From NCBI GenBank assembly GCA_017482565.1, contig JAFUMO010000002.1:1-49762 (forward strand): DNA of 49,762 nt, given 5' to 3'. The DNA comes from Bacteroidales bacterium. Lineage in GTDB: Bacteria; Bacteroidota; Bacteroidia; Bacteroidales; UBA932. The notes beneath the pieces are model-generated. The model saw only the letters and a list, made by a program, of their open reading frames with translations, made no database searches and had not been told where the DNA came from. The translations under genes were made by a program, and so were the position numbers. Positions 19,220 through 26,979 of the stretch are shown here, in pieces; position 1 is the first letter of the stretch; each line of letters starts with the position of its first letter.

Positions 19220-19606
19220 ATGGAACAAATCAACGCCCTTGGAAGACGTAAAACAGCAGTTGCTCGCGTTTATGTGAACACAGGAAAAGGTAATATTACC
19301 ATTAACGGTAAAGAGCTCAACTCATACTTCGTAGAGGAGACTCTACAGTTTATCGTTAAACAACCACTTGAGGTAACCAACACCTTGGCTGACTTTGACA
19401 TCAAAGTTAACCTTGACGGTGGTGGAATCAAAGGTCAGGCAGAGGCTCTCCGCCTTGGTATTGCACGCGCACTTTGCGAGATCAACGCAGAGTACCGCCC
19501 AGCACTCAAGGCAGCCGGCTTCCTTACACGTGACTCAAGAGAGGTTGAGAGAAAGAAACCTGGTCAGCCTGGTGCACGCAGACGCTTCCAGTTCAGCAAA
19601 CGTTAA
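19220..19606 (+). CDS. rpsI: 30S ribosomal protein S9
   Basis: A 128-residue S9 with [15 protein letters not shown] at the start, [19 protein letters not shown] in the middle and the basic C-terminal tail [25 protein letters not shown], ending KR as in the tail that reaches the P-site tRNA. Second gene of the rplM-rpsI operon; rpsB-tsf follows in the same direction after 192 bases. Confidence 0.96.
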   Translation: MEQINALGRRKTAVARVYVNTGKGNITINGKELNSYFVEETLQFIVKQPLEVTNTLADFDIKVNLDGGGIKGQAEALRLGIARALCEINAEYRPALKAAGFLTRDSREVERKKPGQPGARRRFQFSKR

Positions 19607-19798
19607 TATTGCAGAGCTGTTAACGCTGTTTACATCATTGCACAGCTTGAATTCAAATTTTTGGGACTTCCCACATGGGAGTCTTCCCGCATGGGAGCTA
19701 CCCGAAATATTGTTCAGCTGCGGAAAATTTGAGGACCGGCTTGTCCGCTACCCCAAATTGACATAAAGAGATTTACAAAAAAAGAAAAAACAAAAGAA
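19607..19798 (+). other. rpsI-rpsB spacer with a short tandem hairpin repeat
   Basis: No gene seen. Around 19660-19705 the sequence has two near-copies of TTCCCRCATGGGAG spaced by three bases. They allow alternative short stems (GGGA with TCCC in several registers). No T run follows, so it is not a standard terminator. A position upstream of rpsB makes an S2-responsive leader possible, but this is only an inference from location. No exact TAnnTTTG promoter was found. Confidence 0.35.
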
Positions 19799-20605
19799 AT
19801 GCCTAGAACAAATTTCCAAGACTTACTTGATGCAGGTTCGCATTTTGGTCACTTGAAAAGAAAATGGAATCCAAAAATGGCTCCATACATTTTTATGGAG
19901 AAGAATGGTATTCATATCATTGACCTGCACAAGACCGTTGTCAAAATAGACGAAGCAGCAAATATGATGAAACAGCTTGCACGTGCAGGCAGAAAGATTC
20001 TTTTTGTTGCTACCAAGAAACAGGCAAAAGATATAGTTGCCGAGAAGGCTGCAGCTGTAAACATGCCATATGTTACAGAGAGATGGCCAGGTGGAATGCT
20101 TACAAACTTCCCTACTATCCGTAAGGCAGTTAAGAAGATGAACACCATTGACAAGATGATTACAGACGGTACTTTTGACACTCTTGCAAAGAGAGAGAAG
20201 CTTCAGATTACCCGTCAGAGAGCCAAATTGGAGAAGAACCTCGGTTCAATCGCTGACCTTAACCGTCTCCCTTCAGCTCTATTTGTAGTTGACGTTCAGA
20301 AAGAGATGAACGCAGTTAAAGAGGCTAACCGCCTTAACATACCGGTTATCGCTATGGTTGATACTTGTTGCGATCCTACCCCTATTGATTATGTAATTCC
20401 TGCAAACGATGATGCCGCCAAATCAATCGGCCTTGTAATGGATGCACTTTGCGGTGCAGTTGCTGAGGGCCTTCAGGAGAGAAAGATTGAGAAGGAGAAA
20501 GAGAAAGAGGCATCTGCAGAGAAAGAGGGCGATGCTCCGGTAGCAAAGAAACTCCGTTCACGCAAATCAGCTGCTGCAGAGGAGAAAGCTGAGAGCGCAG
20601 AGTAA
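19799..20605 (+). CDS. rpsB: 30S ribosomal protein S2
   Basis: A 268-residue S2 with the conserved DLLDAGSHFGHLKRKWNPKMAPYIF start, VTERWPGGMLTNFPTI, and the DTCCDPTPIDYVIPANDDAAKSI motif near the C-terminal side. The last about 35 residues are a charged Lys/Glu/Ala tail (KEKEKEASAEKEGD), common in Bacteroidota S2. Located 36 bases upstream of tsf, the usual rpsB-tsf pair. Confidence 0.96.
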   Translation: MPRTNFQDLLDAGSHFGHLKRKWNPKMAPYIFMEKNGIHIIDLHKTVVKIDEAANMMKQLARAGRKILFVATKKQAKDIVAEKAAAVNMPYVTERWPGGMLTNFPTIRKAVKKMNTIDKMITDGTFDTLAKREKLQITRQRAKLEKNLGSIADLNRLPSALFVVDVQKEMNAVKEANRLNIPVIAMVDTCCDPTPIDYVIPANDDAAKSIGLVMDALCGAVAEGLQERKIEKEKEKEASAEKEGDAPVAKKLRSRKSAAAEEKAESAE

Positions 20606-20641
20606 TTGGCTTGAGTAATTATTTTAAAGAAGTAAATTATT

Positions 20642-21646
20642 ATGGAAATTAAAGCTTCAGATGTTGCAAAACTACGCCAGATGACCGGCGCAGGTATGAT
20701 GGACTGCAAAAAGGCTCTTGTAGAGGCTGAAGGCGACTTCAACAGGGCTCAGGAGATCATCCGCGAGAAAGGTAAGCTGGTTGCAGCAAAACGTTCAGAC
20801 AGAGAGACTACAGAGGGTAAAGTTGTAGCTCTTGTAAACGCAGACAATACTAAGGCCATCCTTACCGCACTTGGTTGCGAGACCGACTTCGTTGCCAAGA
20901 ATGCAGAGTTCCAGGAGCTTGCAAACAACATTGCAAAAGCTGCCCTTGAGAACTTCCCTGCTGACCTTGCAGGTTTGATGGCCTGCACATTCAACGGCCA
21001 GACTGTAGAGGATGCTATCACTCAGCAGACAGGTAAGAGCGGTGAGAAACACGCTGTTCCTTTCTACGCCAGCATTGAGGCTCCTTACATCTCTTCATAC
21101 ATGCACGTAATCAACGGCAAGCTTGCAGCTATCGTTGGTTTCAACAAAGAGGTGTCTACAGAGGTTGGTAAAGGTATCGCAATGCAGGTTGCTTCAATGA
21201 ACCCTGTTGCGCTTGATGCTGAGTCTGTTCCACAGGAGGTTATCAACAACGAGCTTACTGTAGCCGTTGAGAAGACCAAAGAGGAGCTTGTTCTTAAAGC
21301 AGTTGAGGCTGCACTTAAGAAAGCAGGCATCAATCCTTCACACGTTGACAGTGAGGACCACATTGAGTCTAACATGGCTAAAGGCTGGATCTCTGCAGAG
21401 GAGGCTGCCAAAGCACGTGAGATCAAGGCTACCGTTGCTGCAGAGAAGACTGCAGGTCTTGGTGCTGAGGAGGCTAAAATCCAGAACATCGCTAAAGGAA
21501 GGCTTGGCAAATTCTTCAAGGAGAACACTCTTCTTGAGCAGGCTTACCAGATGGGTGACGGCAAGCAGTCTGTAAAAGATTTCTTGGCTTCAGTTGACAA
21601 GGATGTTAAAGTTGTTGCTTTCAAGAGATTCTCTCTTAACGACTAA
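20642..21646 (+). CDS. tsf: Translation elongation factor Ts
   Basis: Exchanges GDP for GTP on EF-Tu. The 334-residue protein starts MEIKASDVAKLRQMTGAGMMDCKKALVEAEGDF, the N-terminal UBA-like domain that is the family signature. The core carries ALGCETDFVAKN, the TDFVA motif that contacts EF-Tu, and the C-terminal part ends FKRFSLND. The longer form, with an extended coiled region, is usual in Bacteroidales. Followed by a strong terminator. Confidence 0.96.
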   Translation: MEIKASDVAKLRQMTGAGMMDCKKALVEAEGDFNRAQEIIREKGKLVAAKRSDRETTEGKVVALVNADNTKAILTALGCETDFVAKNAEFQELANNIAKAALENFPADLAGLMACTFNGQTVEDAITQQTGKSGEKHAVPFYASIEAPYISSYMHVINGKLAAIVGFNKEVSTEVGKGIAMQVASMNPVALDAESVPQEVINNELTVAVEKTKEELVLKAVEAALKKAGINPSHVDSEDHIESNMAKGWISAEEAAKAREIKATVAAEKTAGLGAEEAKIQNIAKGRLGKFFKENTLLEQAYQMGDGKQSVKDFLASVDKDVKVVAFKRFSLND

Positions 21647-21670
21647 TTTTAACTTCACACATACAAAAGA

Positions 21671-21700
21671 AAAGATGCCTCACACGGGGCATCTTTTTTT
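21671..21700 (+). terminator. Terminator after tsf, usable from both strands
   Basis: A 9-bp stem AAAGATGCC/GGCATCTTT with an 8-base loop, then seven Ts. On the opposite strand the stem is followed by TTCTTTT, so it can also end the aroB-aroDA-aroC transcript, whose last gene stops 59 bases away. Confidence 0.85.
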
Positions 21701-21758
21701 GTTCCATCATGCCAGGTTTCCCGGAAATATCCGCTTCCCCGCAAATCTTTACATCACA

Positions 21759-22727
21759 TCAGATATGCTGGACAAGGGCAATGGCAGCAACCGCCTCTGC
21801 AATTACAGGGCAGCGGAGGGCTATGCAGGCATCATGCCTCCCCTTTACCGAGAAATCCACCATTTCTCCGGTAACGAAGTTGGCGGTATGCTGCACCTTT
21901 GAGATACTTGAGGTAGGTTTTACGGCAATCCTGAATACTATAGGGTTGCCGTTGCTTATTCCCCCGTTTATACCGCCGGCACCGTTGGTGGCAGTTTTCC
22001 CATCCTTGCCTGTGAAGCAGTCATTATGCTCACTTCCCTTCATTGCGGCAGCTGCAAACCCGTCCCCGAACTCTATTCCCCTTACACCTGGTATTGAGAA
22101 TGCAAGGTGGGCAATTTCACTTTCAAGGGAGTTGAAGAACGGTTCCCCCAACCCGGCAGGGACACCTGTGCATACGCACTCCACAACTCCTCCAACAGAA
22201 TCTCCCTCAGCCATTGCCTCCTCAAGAGCCTTCTCCCACTGCTGCGGCTTATCCAATCCGGCAATTGAAGTTATACGGGCATTTATGGAGATATTTCCCA
22301 ACATCTTCTTGGCCACCACTCCGGCAGCTACAAGAATAAGGGTAAGCCTTCCCGAAAAATGGCCCCCTCCCCTTATGTCATTGAAGAAGTTGTGCTTTAC
22401 CTGGGCTGTAAAATCTGCATGCCCCGGGCGGGGAACCTCCCTGAACATGGAGTAGTCCTTAGACCTGGTATTGCTGTTCTCAAACACTACAGTAACAGGC
22501 GCACCTGTGGTATGGCCGTCATAAACCCCGCTCACTATGTGCGGCAGGTCACTCTCCTTGCGTGGGGTTGTCCCCTTTGCACCGCTCCTGCGGCGGTCCA
22601 GGTCTGCAAGGAAATCATCTGTGCAGAGCGGCAGCCCTGCAGGGACACCGTCCATTACAACACCTATAAGGTCACCATGCGATTCTCCGAACATTGAAAT
22701 CCTGAAATTTGTACCATAGCTGTTCAT
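21759..22727 (-). CDS. aroC: Chorismate synthase
   Basis: Makes chorismate from EPSP using reduced FMN, the last shikimate-pathway step. The 322-residue protein has GTNFRISMFGESHGDLIGVVMDG at the start, RRSGAKGTTPRKESD, GGGHFSGRLT with the family's HFSGR motif, and GRHDAC near the C-terminus. It stops after VAAIALVQHI, some 30 residues earlier than the usual 350-360, because a TGA falls right after the last core helix; the core itself is intact. The start lies four bases after the AroD-AroA stop, so it is the last gene of a three-gene operon. Confidence 0.95.
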   Translation of the reverse strand: MNSYGTNFRISMFGESHGDLIGVVMDGVPAGLPLCTDDFLADLDRRRSGAKGTTPRKESDLPHIVSGVYDGHTTGAPVTVVFENSNTRSKDYSMFREVPRPGHADFTAQVKHNFFNDIRGGGHFSGRLTLILVAAGVVAKKMLGNISINARITSIAGLDKPQQWEKALEEAMAEGDSVGGVVECVCTGVPAGLGEPFFNSLESEIAHLAFSIPGVRGIEFGDGFAAAAMKGSEHNDCFTGKDGKTATNGAGGINGGISNGNPIVFRIAVKPTSSISKVQHTANFVTGEMVDFSVKGRHDACIALRCPVIAEAVAAIALVQHI

Positions 22728-22731
22728 ACTG

Positions 22732-24765
22732 TTATCCTTTTAGCCTTTCCAGAAATGACGGGAAAGATTTGTCTATACATTTAATGTTGTCCAGGAGTAT
22801 CTCCTTTCCGCAGAAGAGGGCGGCAATGTAAAGTGCCATTGAAATCCTGTGGTCGTTATGGCCACATCCAAGAACCGGCGCCACTCCTCCCGACAGAGGA
22901 TCTGCCCCATTTCCGCAAATATACATCTTATCTCCCTCAATGTGTATGCCGTAGCCCAATTTTGCAAGCTCGCAATATACGGTTTCCGCCCTGTTGCTCT
23001 CTTTCTGGGCCAGTCTGTCCACCCCTTCAAATACGGTCCTTCCTCCGCTGTGGGCCGCCAGCAGGGCCGCTATAGGGAAGAGGTCCGGGCAATCCTTCAG
23101 TGAAGCTTCCACCACCGCATCCTCCCGGGAAACTGCCACCCCAGGGCGCGGAGATATCTCCACATCAGAGCCATTTACTGAAACTCTATATCCGTAAAGT
23201 TCCAGCAGCTTCAATATGAATTCATCAGCTTGGACGGAACTGAGCGGCATATTCTTCAGCACAACCCCATTTGAAAGGGCCCCTGCAACTGCAAAGTTTG
23301 CGGCTGAGCTCCAGTCTGAATCAAGCCATATCCTGGCCGGGGTGTACTTCTGCCCTCCGCGGATGTGATATGTAATTTTATCGGGAAGGGATTCCTTAGA
23401 TTTTATCTCTATGCCGAACTGCCTTAGCACCCTCAGGGTAAGCTCTATGTACGGCAGACTGGCAGGGTTGGTGATTGTAAGGGTTGAGTCCTCCTCCAGC
23501 AGCGGCAGGGTCATCAGGAACCCGGAAACTATCTGGGAGCTCTCCTTCCCCGAGAACTCAATGTTGCGGCGGGTTATTCCCCCTCCTATCCTGAACGGGA
23601 GGTATCCTCCATTTGTACAGCATTGTGCACCCGCAGCCTCAAGGGCCTTCACAGACTCCCCGAGATTCCTTTTCAGGATGCTCCCCGTACCGGTAATTTC
23701 AATCTCCTTCTCCCCTCCCGACAGGTAAGCCGCCATAGGGATCAGAAGGCGGGTGAGCAGGCCGCTCTCCCCTGTGAATATCTTTCCTGCCCCCCTGAGC
23801 GATTCAATCCCGGCGCTTTCTACAGTAAGTGTCCCCTCATTGAGGGAAACCCTTGCCCCAAGCGCCTTTATCACCTCTACGGCCCCGGAAATGTCGTTGC
23901 AGGGCTCAAAGTTCTCCAGTACGCTTGTACCGTTGGCGAGCGCTGCCGCCAGGACAGCCCTCTGGGCTATGCTTTTTGAGCATGGGATGTGTACCTCAGG
24001 CTTTCCGGCAAAGATTGTCTCTTCCAGCCTCAAGGTTGTGTACGGGTAATTTGCAGGCTCCAGCAGCCTCTCCATCTCCTCCCTGGCATATTGCCCGGGA
24101 GCCGTTGCCGATTCCGCATCAAGCGCCGCGTATGTATACGGTGCCCCGAGCTGCAGGCACAGGTGGCGGGTGAACTTCCCTGCCTCCCCCATGCAGAAGG
24201 CCACAAGTGAGGCCTGCTCCTCCCCGAAGCTGTTGCTCAGGGAGCCCGAGAGCTCCCCATGTTCCATAAAATTGCAGGGAACCAGCTCACGGTCAGATTT
24301 CTTGTAGCTGTAGAGCTGCATTGTGCGGCAGGCATCTGAAATGTTGTTGGCAGTGGTTACAATCTTCACTATATCTGCACCCTTGCGTCGGCAGAGATCA
24401 TATATGGCCTTAAGCTCCTCCAGATCCTGTGTCCCCTCAAAATTATGGTAGGAGATCACAAGTCTGCAGCCGTTTGCCCTTGCGTATGACTTTATGTACT
24501 CCAGATGGTCTACGGGTGCCTCAATCTCCACATCCACATATTTGGCACCCTTCTTTATTGCAGCCACCATCTGCTCACGGGCAACAGCCTGGGTGCTGCC
24601 GGCTATCCTGTGGGTATAGAGGAGGTTCGGATGCCCCTGCACCAGTTTCTCTATCTGTTGTGTGGTGAAGTTGCAGAGGTCTCCCCTCAGCTCAACCATG
24701 CCGCATTGTGCAAGTATCCCACTGCACCTGCCGAAATCCTTTTCCTGAACACTAACGCAAACCAT
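22732..24765 (-). CDS. aroDA: 3-dehydroquinate dehydratase (type I) / EPSP synthase fusion
   Basis: One 677-residue chain with two shikimate-pathway enzymes. Residues about 1-230 are a type I dehydroquinate dehydratase: VELRGD with the substrate Glu, ISYHNFEGT with the catalytic His, DIVKIVTTANN with the Schiff-base Lys, and a C-terminal part with GKFTRHL and SATAPGQ. From about residue 245 follows EPSP synthase (AroA): HIPCSKSIAQRAVLAAAL, GESGLLTRLLIP, SSQIVSGFLMTLPLL, DSDWSSAANFAVAGAL, QKESNRAE, NDHRISMAL and KCIDKSFPSF. Both active sites look complete. A short linker (NYPYTTLRLEE) joins them with no stop or frame change. ATG at 24765 overlaps the aroB end by 14 bases and has AAAGGAG upstream; a TTG six bases earlier is less likely. 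The fusion is noteworthy because the two are normally separate proteins. Confidence 0.94.
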   Translation of the reverse strand: MVCVSVQEKDFGRCSGILAQCGMVELRGDLCNFTTQQIEKLVQGHPNLLYTHRIAGSTQAVAREQMVAAIKKGAKYVDVEIEAPVDHLEYIKSYARANGCRLVISYHNFEGTQDLEELKAIYDLCRRKGADIVKIVTTANNISDACRTMQLYSYKKSDRELVPCNFMEHGELSGSLSNSFGEEQASLVAFCMGEAGKFTRHLCLQLGAPYTYAALDAESATAPGQYAREEMERLLEPANYPYTTLRLEETIFAGKPEVHIPCSKSIAQRAVLAAALANGTSVLENFEPCNDISGAVEVIKALGARVSLNEGTLTVESAGIESLRGAGKIFTGESGLLTRLLIPMAAYLSGGEKEIEITGTGSILKRNLGESVKALEAAGAQCCTNGGYLPFRIGGGITRRNIEFSGKESSQIVSGFLMTLPLLEEDSTLTITNPASLPYIELTLRVLRQFGIEIKSKESLPDKITYHIRGGQKYTPARIWLDSDWSSAANFAVAGALSNGVVLKNMPLSSVQADEFILKLLELYGYRVSVNGSDVEISPRPGVAVSREDAVVEASLKDCPDLFPIAALLAAHSGGRTVFEGVDRLAQKESNRAETVYCELAKLGYGIHIEGDKMYICGNGADPLSGGVAPVLGCGHNDHRISMALYIAALFCGKEILLDNIKCIDKSFPSFLERLKG

Positions 24766-25831
24766 CTGCAATCTCCTTTATCTTTTCCAATGGAAGCATG
24801 ATGTCCTCCACATCCTGAATCCCCTTGGGGAGGATGAAATGGATGCCGCTTCCTGTAACTTTCTTGTCTTTTTTTACCGCATCTGCAAGGTCTGCAATCC
24901 TCAGGTGCGATGTGGCCGGGCACTCATCAAGCACTGCAGGGAGCCCCACACTGCGCAAGTCATCCTCCACACCCCTTACAAACGCCTCGTCCGCCTTGCC
25001 CAAGGCTACAGCCACCTTTGCTGCAATCACCATACCCATACTCACGGCATATCCGTGGGAAATCTCCCCTCCTGTGAGCTTCTCAATGGAATGGGCAAAA
25101 GTGTGCCCCAGATTGAGCAGCCTCCTCTCCCCCCTCTCAAACTCATCCCTCTCCACAACGCCGCATTTATATTCCGCACACTTCCCGATAATTTCTGTGA
25201 GCAGCCCTCCATCAACCTCAGAGGCTACAGCTCCGTATGGCTTTCCATTGCCCCCCCGTGCCGCATATCTGCGGGAAACTTCTGCAAAGAACTCCACGGC
25301 CTTGCGGTAATTCTCCTTGTCAAACAGCATGAATGTCTTGAGCACCTCCGCAATCCCCGCCTTGAACTCCCTTTCGGGAAGAGTGGCGAGCATATCTGAG
25401 CAGATATATATCCATTGCGGCTGGTTGATTGTACCCAGAATGTTCTTGTAGGAGTGGAAGTTCACTCCGTTCTTGCCACCTATGGAGGCATCCACCTGCG
25501 CCAGGAGCGTGGTAGGTACAAAAGCAAACCTTACCCCCCTCTTGTAGATTGATGCGGCAAATCCGGTAACATCAGTGGTTATCCCACCACCTATGCCAAC
25601 TACAAGGGCATCCCTGTCTGCCCCGTTTTCAAGGAGCCACGAAGCAATCTGTGCAACGGTATCCAGAGTCTTCACCTGCTCGGAAAACTTTAAGCAAAAT
25701 ACGGGAAATCCTGCAAAATTTTCCGCAATATGTTGCAAATTGTTATCAATTATTACAAAAGTACACCCCTTTTCTAACAGGGTTTCACGCAACATATTGA
25801 TACTCTTGTGGGTATAAATTACGCTCTTCAT
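24752..25831 (-). CDS. aroB: 3-dehydroquinate synthase
   Basis: Converts DAHP to 3-dehydroquinate (NAD and divalent metal dependent). The 359-residue protein has VVGIGGGITTDVTGFAASIYKRGVRFAFVPTTLLAQVDASIGGKNGVNF, here covering the NAD site and the active-site DASIGGK motif, then GIAEVLK and LNLGHTFAHSIE with the metal-binding His. A short Gly-rich insertion (ARGGNGKPYGAV) occurs after the EVSRRY helix. It is the first gene of the aroB-aroDA-aroC operon, transcribed away from the Phe/Tyr operon across a 107-base spacer. Confidence 0.95.
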   Translation of the reverse strand: MKSVIYTHKSINMLRETLLEKGCTFVIIDNNLQHIAENFAGFPVFCLKFSEQVKTLDTVAQIASWLLENGADRDALVVGIGGGITTDVTGFAASIYKRGVRFAFVPTTLLAQVDASIGGKNGVNFHSYKNILGTINQPQWIYICSDMLATLPEREFKAGIAEVLKTFMLFDKENYRKAVEFFAEVSRRYAARGGNGKPYGAVASEVDGGLLTEIIGKCAEYKCGVVERDEFERGERRLLNLGHTFAHSIEKLTGGEISHGYAVSMGMVIAAKVAVALGKADEAFVRGVEDDLRSVGLPAVLDECPATSHLRIADLADAVKKDKKVTGSGIHFILPKGIQDVEDIMLPLEKIKEIADGLR

Positions 25832-25854
25832 TTACACTTTGTTTGTACAGGAGA

Positions 25855-25862
25855 CAAATTTA
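25855..25862 (-). promoter_or_regulatory. Candidate -7 element for the aroB operon
   Basis: Read on the - strand this is TAAATTTG, an exact TAnnTTTG match about 24 bases before the aroB ATG. No TTTG lies at 19-21 bases, so the match is half complete. No leader peptide or terminator follows, in contrast to the divergent operon. Confidence 0.5.
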
Positions 25863-25898
25863 TAAATTATTATCAGTATTAAAAAAAATGTCAAATCT

Positions 25899-25929
25899 TT
25901 TGGAACTTACACTAAAATACATAAATTTG
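25899..25929 (+). promoter_or_regulatory. Promoter of the Phe/Tyr operon
   Basis: TTTG (25899-25902), 19 bases, TAAATTTG (25922-25929) is an exact match to the Bacteroidota promoter. The expected start is about 25933, only some six bases before the ATG of the leader peptide, so translation can follow RNA polymerase almost at once. Confidence 0.85.
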
Positions 25930-25938
25930 TCCTCAGAT

Positions 25939-26019
25939 ATGAGACAACACCGATTTACATACTTCTTCTTTTATTACTTTTATCAGGGAAACATGGTAAA
26001 GGCGGGAGCTTGTATGTAA
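25939..26019 (+). CDS. Phe/Tyr leader peptide of an attenuator
   Basis: A 26-codon reading frame starting six bases after the predicted transcription start. Residues 5-16 read RFTYFFFYYFYQ: nine of ten consecutive residues (6-15, Thr 7 excepted) are Phe or Tyr (five Phe, four Tyr). The stop TAA lies 21 bases before a terminator. The gene sits directly in front of the operon that makes Phe and Tyr. By analogy with the pheA/trp leader peptides of enterobacteria, ribosome stalling at these codons when charged tRNA-Phe or tRNA-Tyr is scarce would report amino acid shortage. The peptide itself probably has no other role. Chance occurrence of such an aromatic run exactly here is very unlikely. Confidence 0.88.
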   Translation: MRQHRFTYFFFYYFYQGNMVKAGACM

Positions 26020-26073
26020 TGAATTGATAATTGATTTATGGACTCCTGCCTTTTGGGCGGGAGTCTTTTTTTT
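25998..26073 (+). promoter_or_regulatory. Attenuator: antiterminator and terminator of the Phe/Tyr operon
   Basis: Terminator: GACTCCTGCC (26041-26050) pairs with GGCGGGAGTC (26056-26065), 10 bp with one G-T, loop TTTTG, then eight Ts. Antiterminator: AAAGGCGGGAG (25998-26008), inside the last codons of the leader peptide, pairs with CTCCTGCCTTT (26043-26053), 11 bp with one G-T, taking the left arm of the terminator. The two cannot coexist. A ribosome stalled at the last aromatic codon (ends 25983) leaves the 25998 arm free, so reading continues. A ribosome at the stop codon (26017-26019) covers that arm, so the terminator forms. No separate pause hairpin was found. Confidence 0.87.
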
Positions 26074-26115
26074 CAAGTCATTCAAACTGGGAATGACAAC
26101 AGGAAGAATACACTT

Positions 26116-26979
26116 ATGAAAAAGAAAGTGGCAATACAGGGAATAGGGGGCTGCAACCATTATATTGCGGCCAAGCTGTTCTTCAAGGATGACAACATAG
26201 AAACCATAGACTGTGATACGTTCAAGGAGCTGGCAGAGCATGTGGTGAAGGATCCTTCAAAGCTGGGGATCATGGCAATTGAGAATACAATTGCGGGAAG
26301 CCTGCTGCAGAACTACAAGATATTGAAGGACAACAAGCTGGTAATTGTGGGCGAGTACAAGCTGAGGATTACACACGCCCTTGTAGCAATGCCGGGGGTG
26401 GAGCTTAGGGATATCAGGGAGATTAATACCCACCCGATGGCATTCATGCAGTGTGAGGAGTTCCTCAACACCCTCCCCAATGTGAAGCTTGTGGAGAAGG
26501 AGGATACCGCCGGCAGCGCAAAATGGATAAAAGAAAACAACCTCAGGGACCACGCCGCAATATGCCCGGCAGGAGCTGCGGAGCTGTATGGGATGGATGT
26601 GCTGGCAGACGGCATAGAGACAAACAAGAGGAACTTCACAAGGTTCCTTATCCTGGCAAACAGGGATGTGGCAGCAGATGTGCTCAGGGACCTGAGCGTG
26701 GAGCAGGAGAACATAAACAAGAGCTCCATGGTATTTACCCTTCCGCACACCAGCGGAAGCCTTTCAAAGGTTCTGGCAGTGCTTTCATTCTATGACATGA
26801 ACCTTTCCATGATACAGTCCATGCCTATAGTTGGAGAGGAGTGGAGATACCAGTTCTATGTGAACCTCCTCTTTACAGATTACAAGAGATACAGACAAGC
26901 CATTGATGCAATCCTTCCCCTTACAAAGGATTTTGAGATTCTGGGTGAGTACATGGAGGGTGAGCAATCGGTACAATAA
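26116..26979 (+). CDS. pheA: Prephenate dehydratase
   Basis: Converts prephenate to phenylpyruvate. The 287-residue protein starts MKKKVAIQGIGGCNHYIAAKLFF and has IAIENTIAGSLL-like MAIENTIAGSLLQN, the catalytic NFTRFLIL, and a C-terminal ACT domain from about residue 195 (SSMVFTLPHTSGSLSKVLAVL). In the ACT domain the usual ESRP element is replaced by QSMP, so Phe feedback may be different. The ATG at 26116 is chosen because frames further upstream run through the attenuator terminator; AGGAAG precedes it. The stop overlaps the next ATG by one base (TAATG), suggesting translational coupling. No chorismate mutase domain is fused to it; that activity sits on the DAHP synthase two genes on. Confidence 0.95.
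   Translation: MKKKVAIQGIGGCNHYIAAKLFFKDDNIETIDCDTFKELAEHVVKDPSKLGIMAIENTIAGSLLQNYKILKDNKLVIVGEYKLRITHALVAMPGVELRDIREINTHPMAFMQCEEFLNTLPNVKLVEKEDTAGSAKWIKENNLRDHAAICPAGAAELYGMDVLADGIETNKRNFTRFLILANRDVAADVLRDLSVEQENINKSSMVFTLPHTSGSLSKVLAVLSFYDMNLSMIQSMPIVGEEWRYQFYVNLLFTDYKRYRQAIDAILPLTKDFEILGEYMEGEQSVQ

Noticed and set aside
26038-26115. Extension of prephenate dehydratase upstream to an ATG at 26038.
   Set aside because: The extra 26 codons translate the attenuator terminator (LLGGSLFFQ), not the enzyme; homologues start at MKKKVAIQG.
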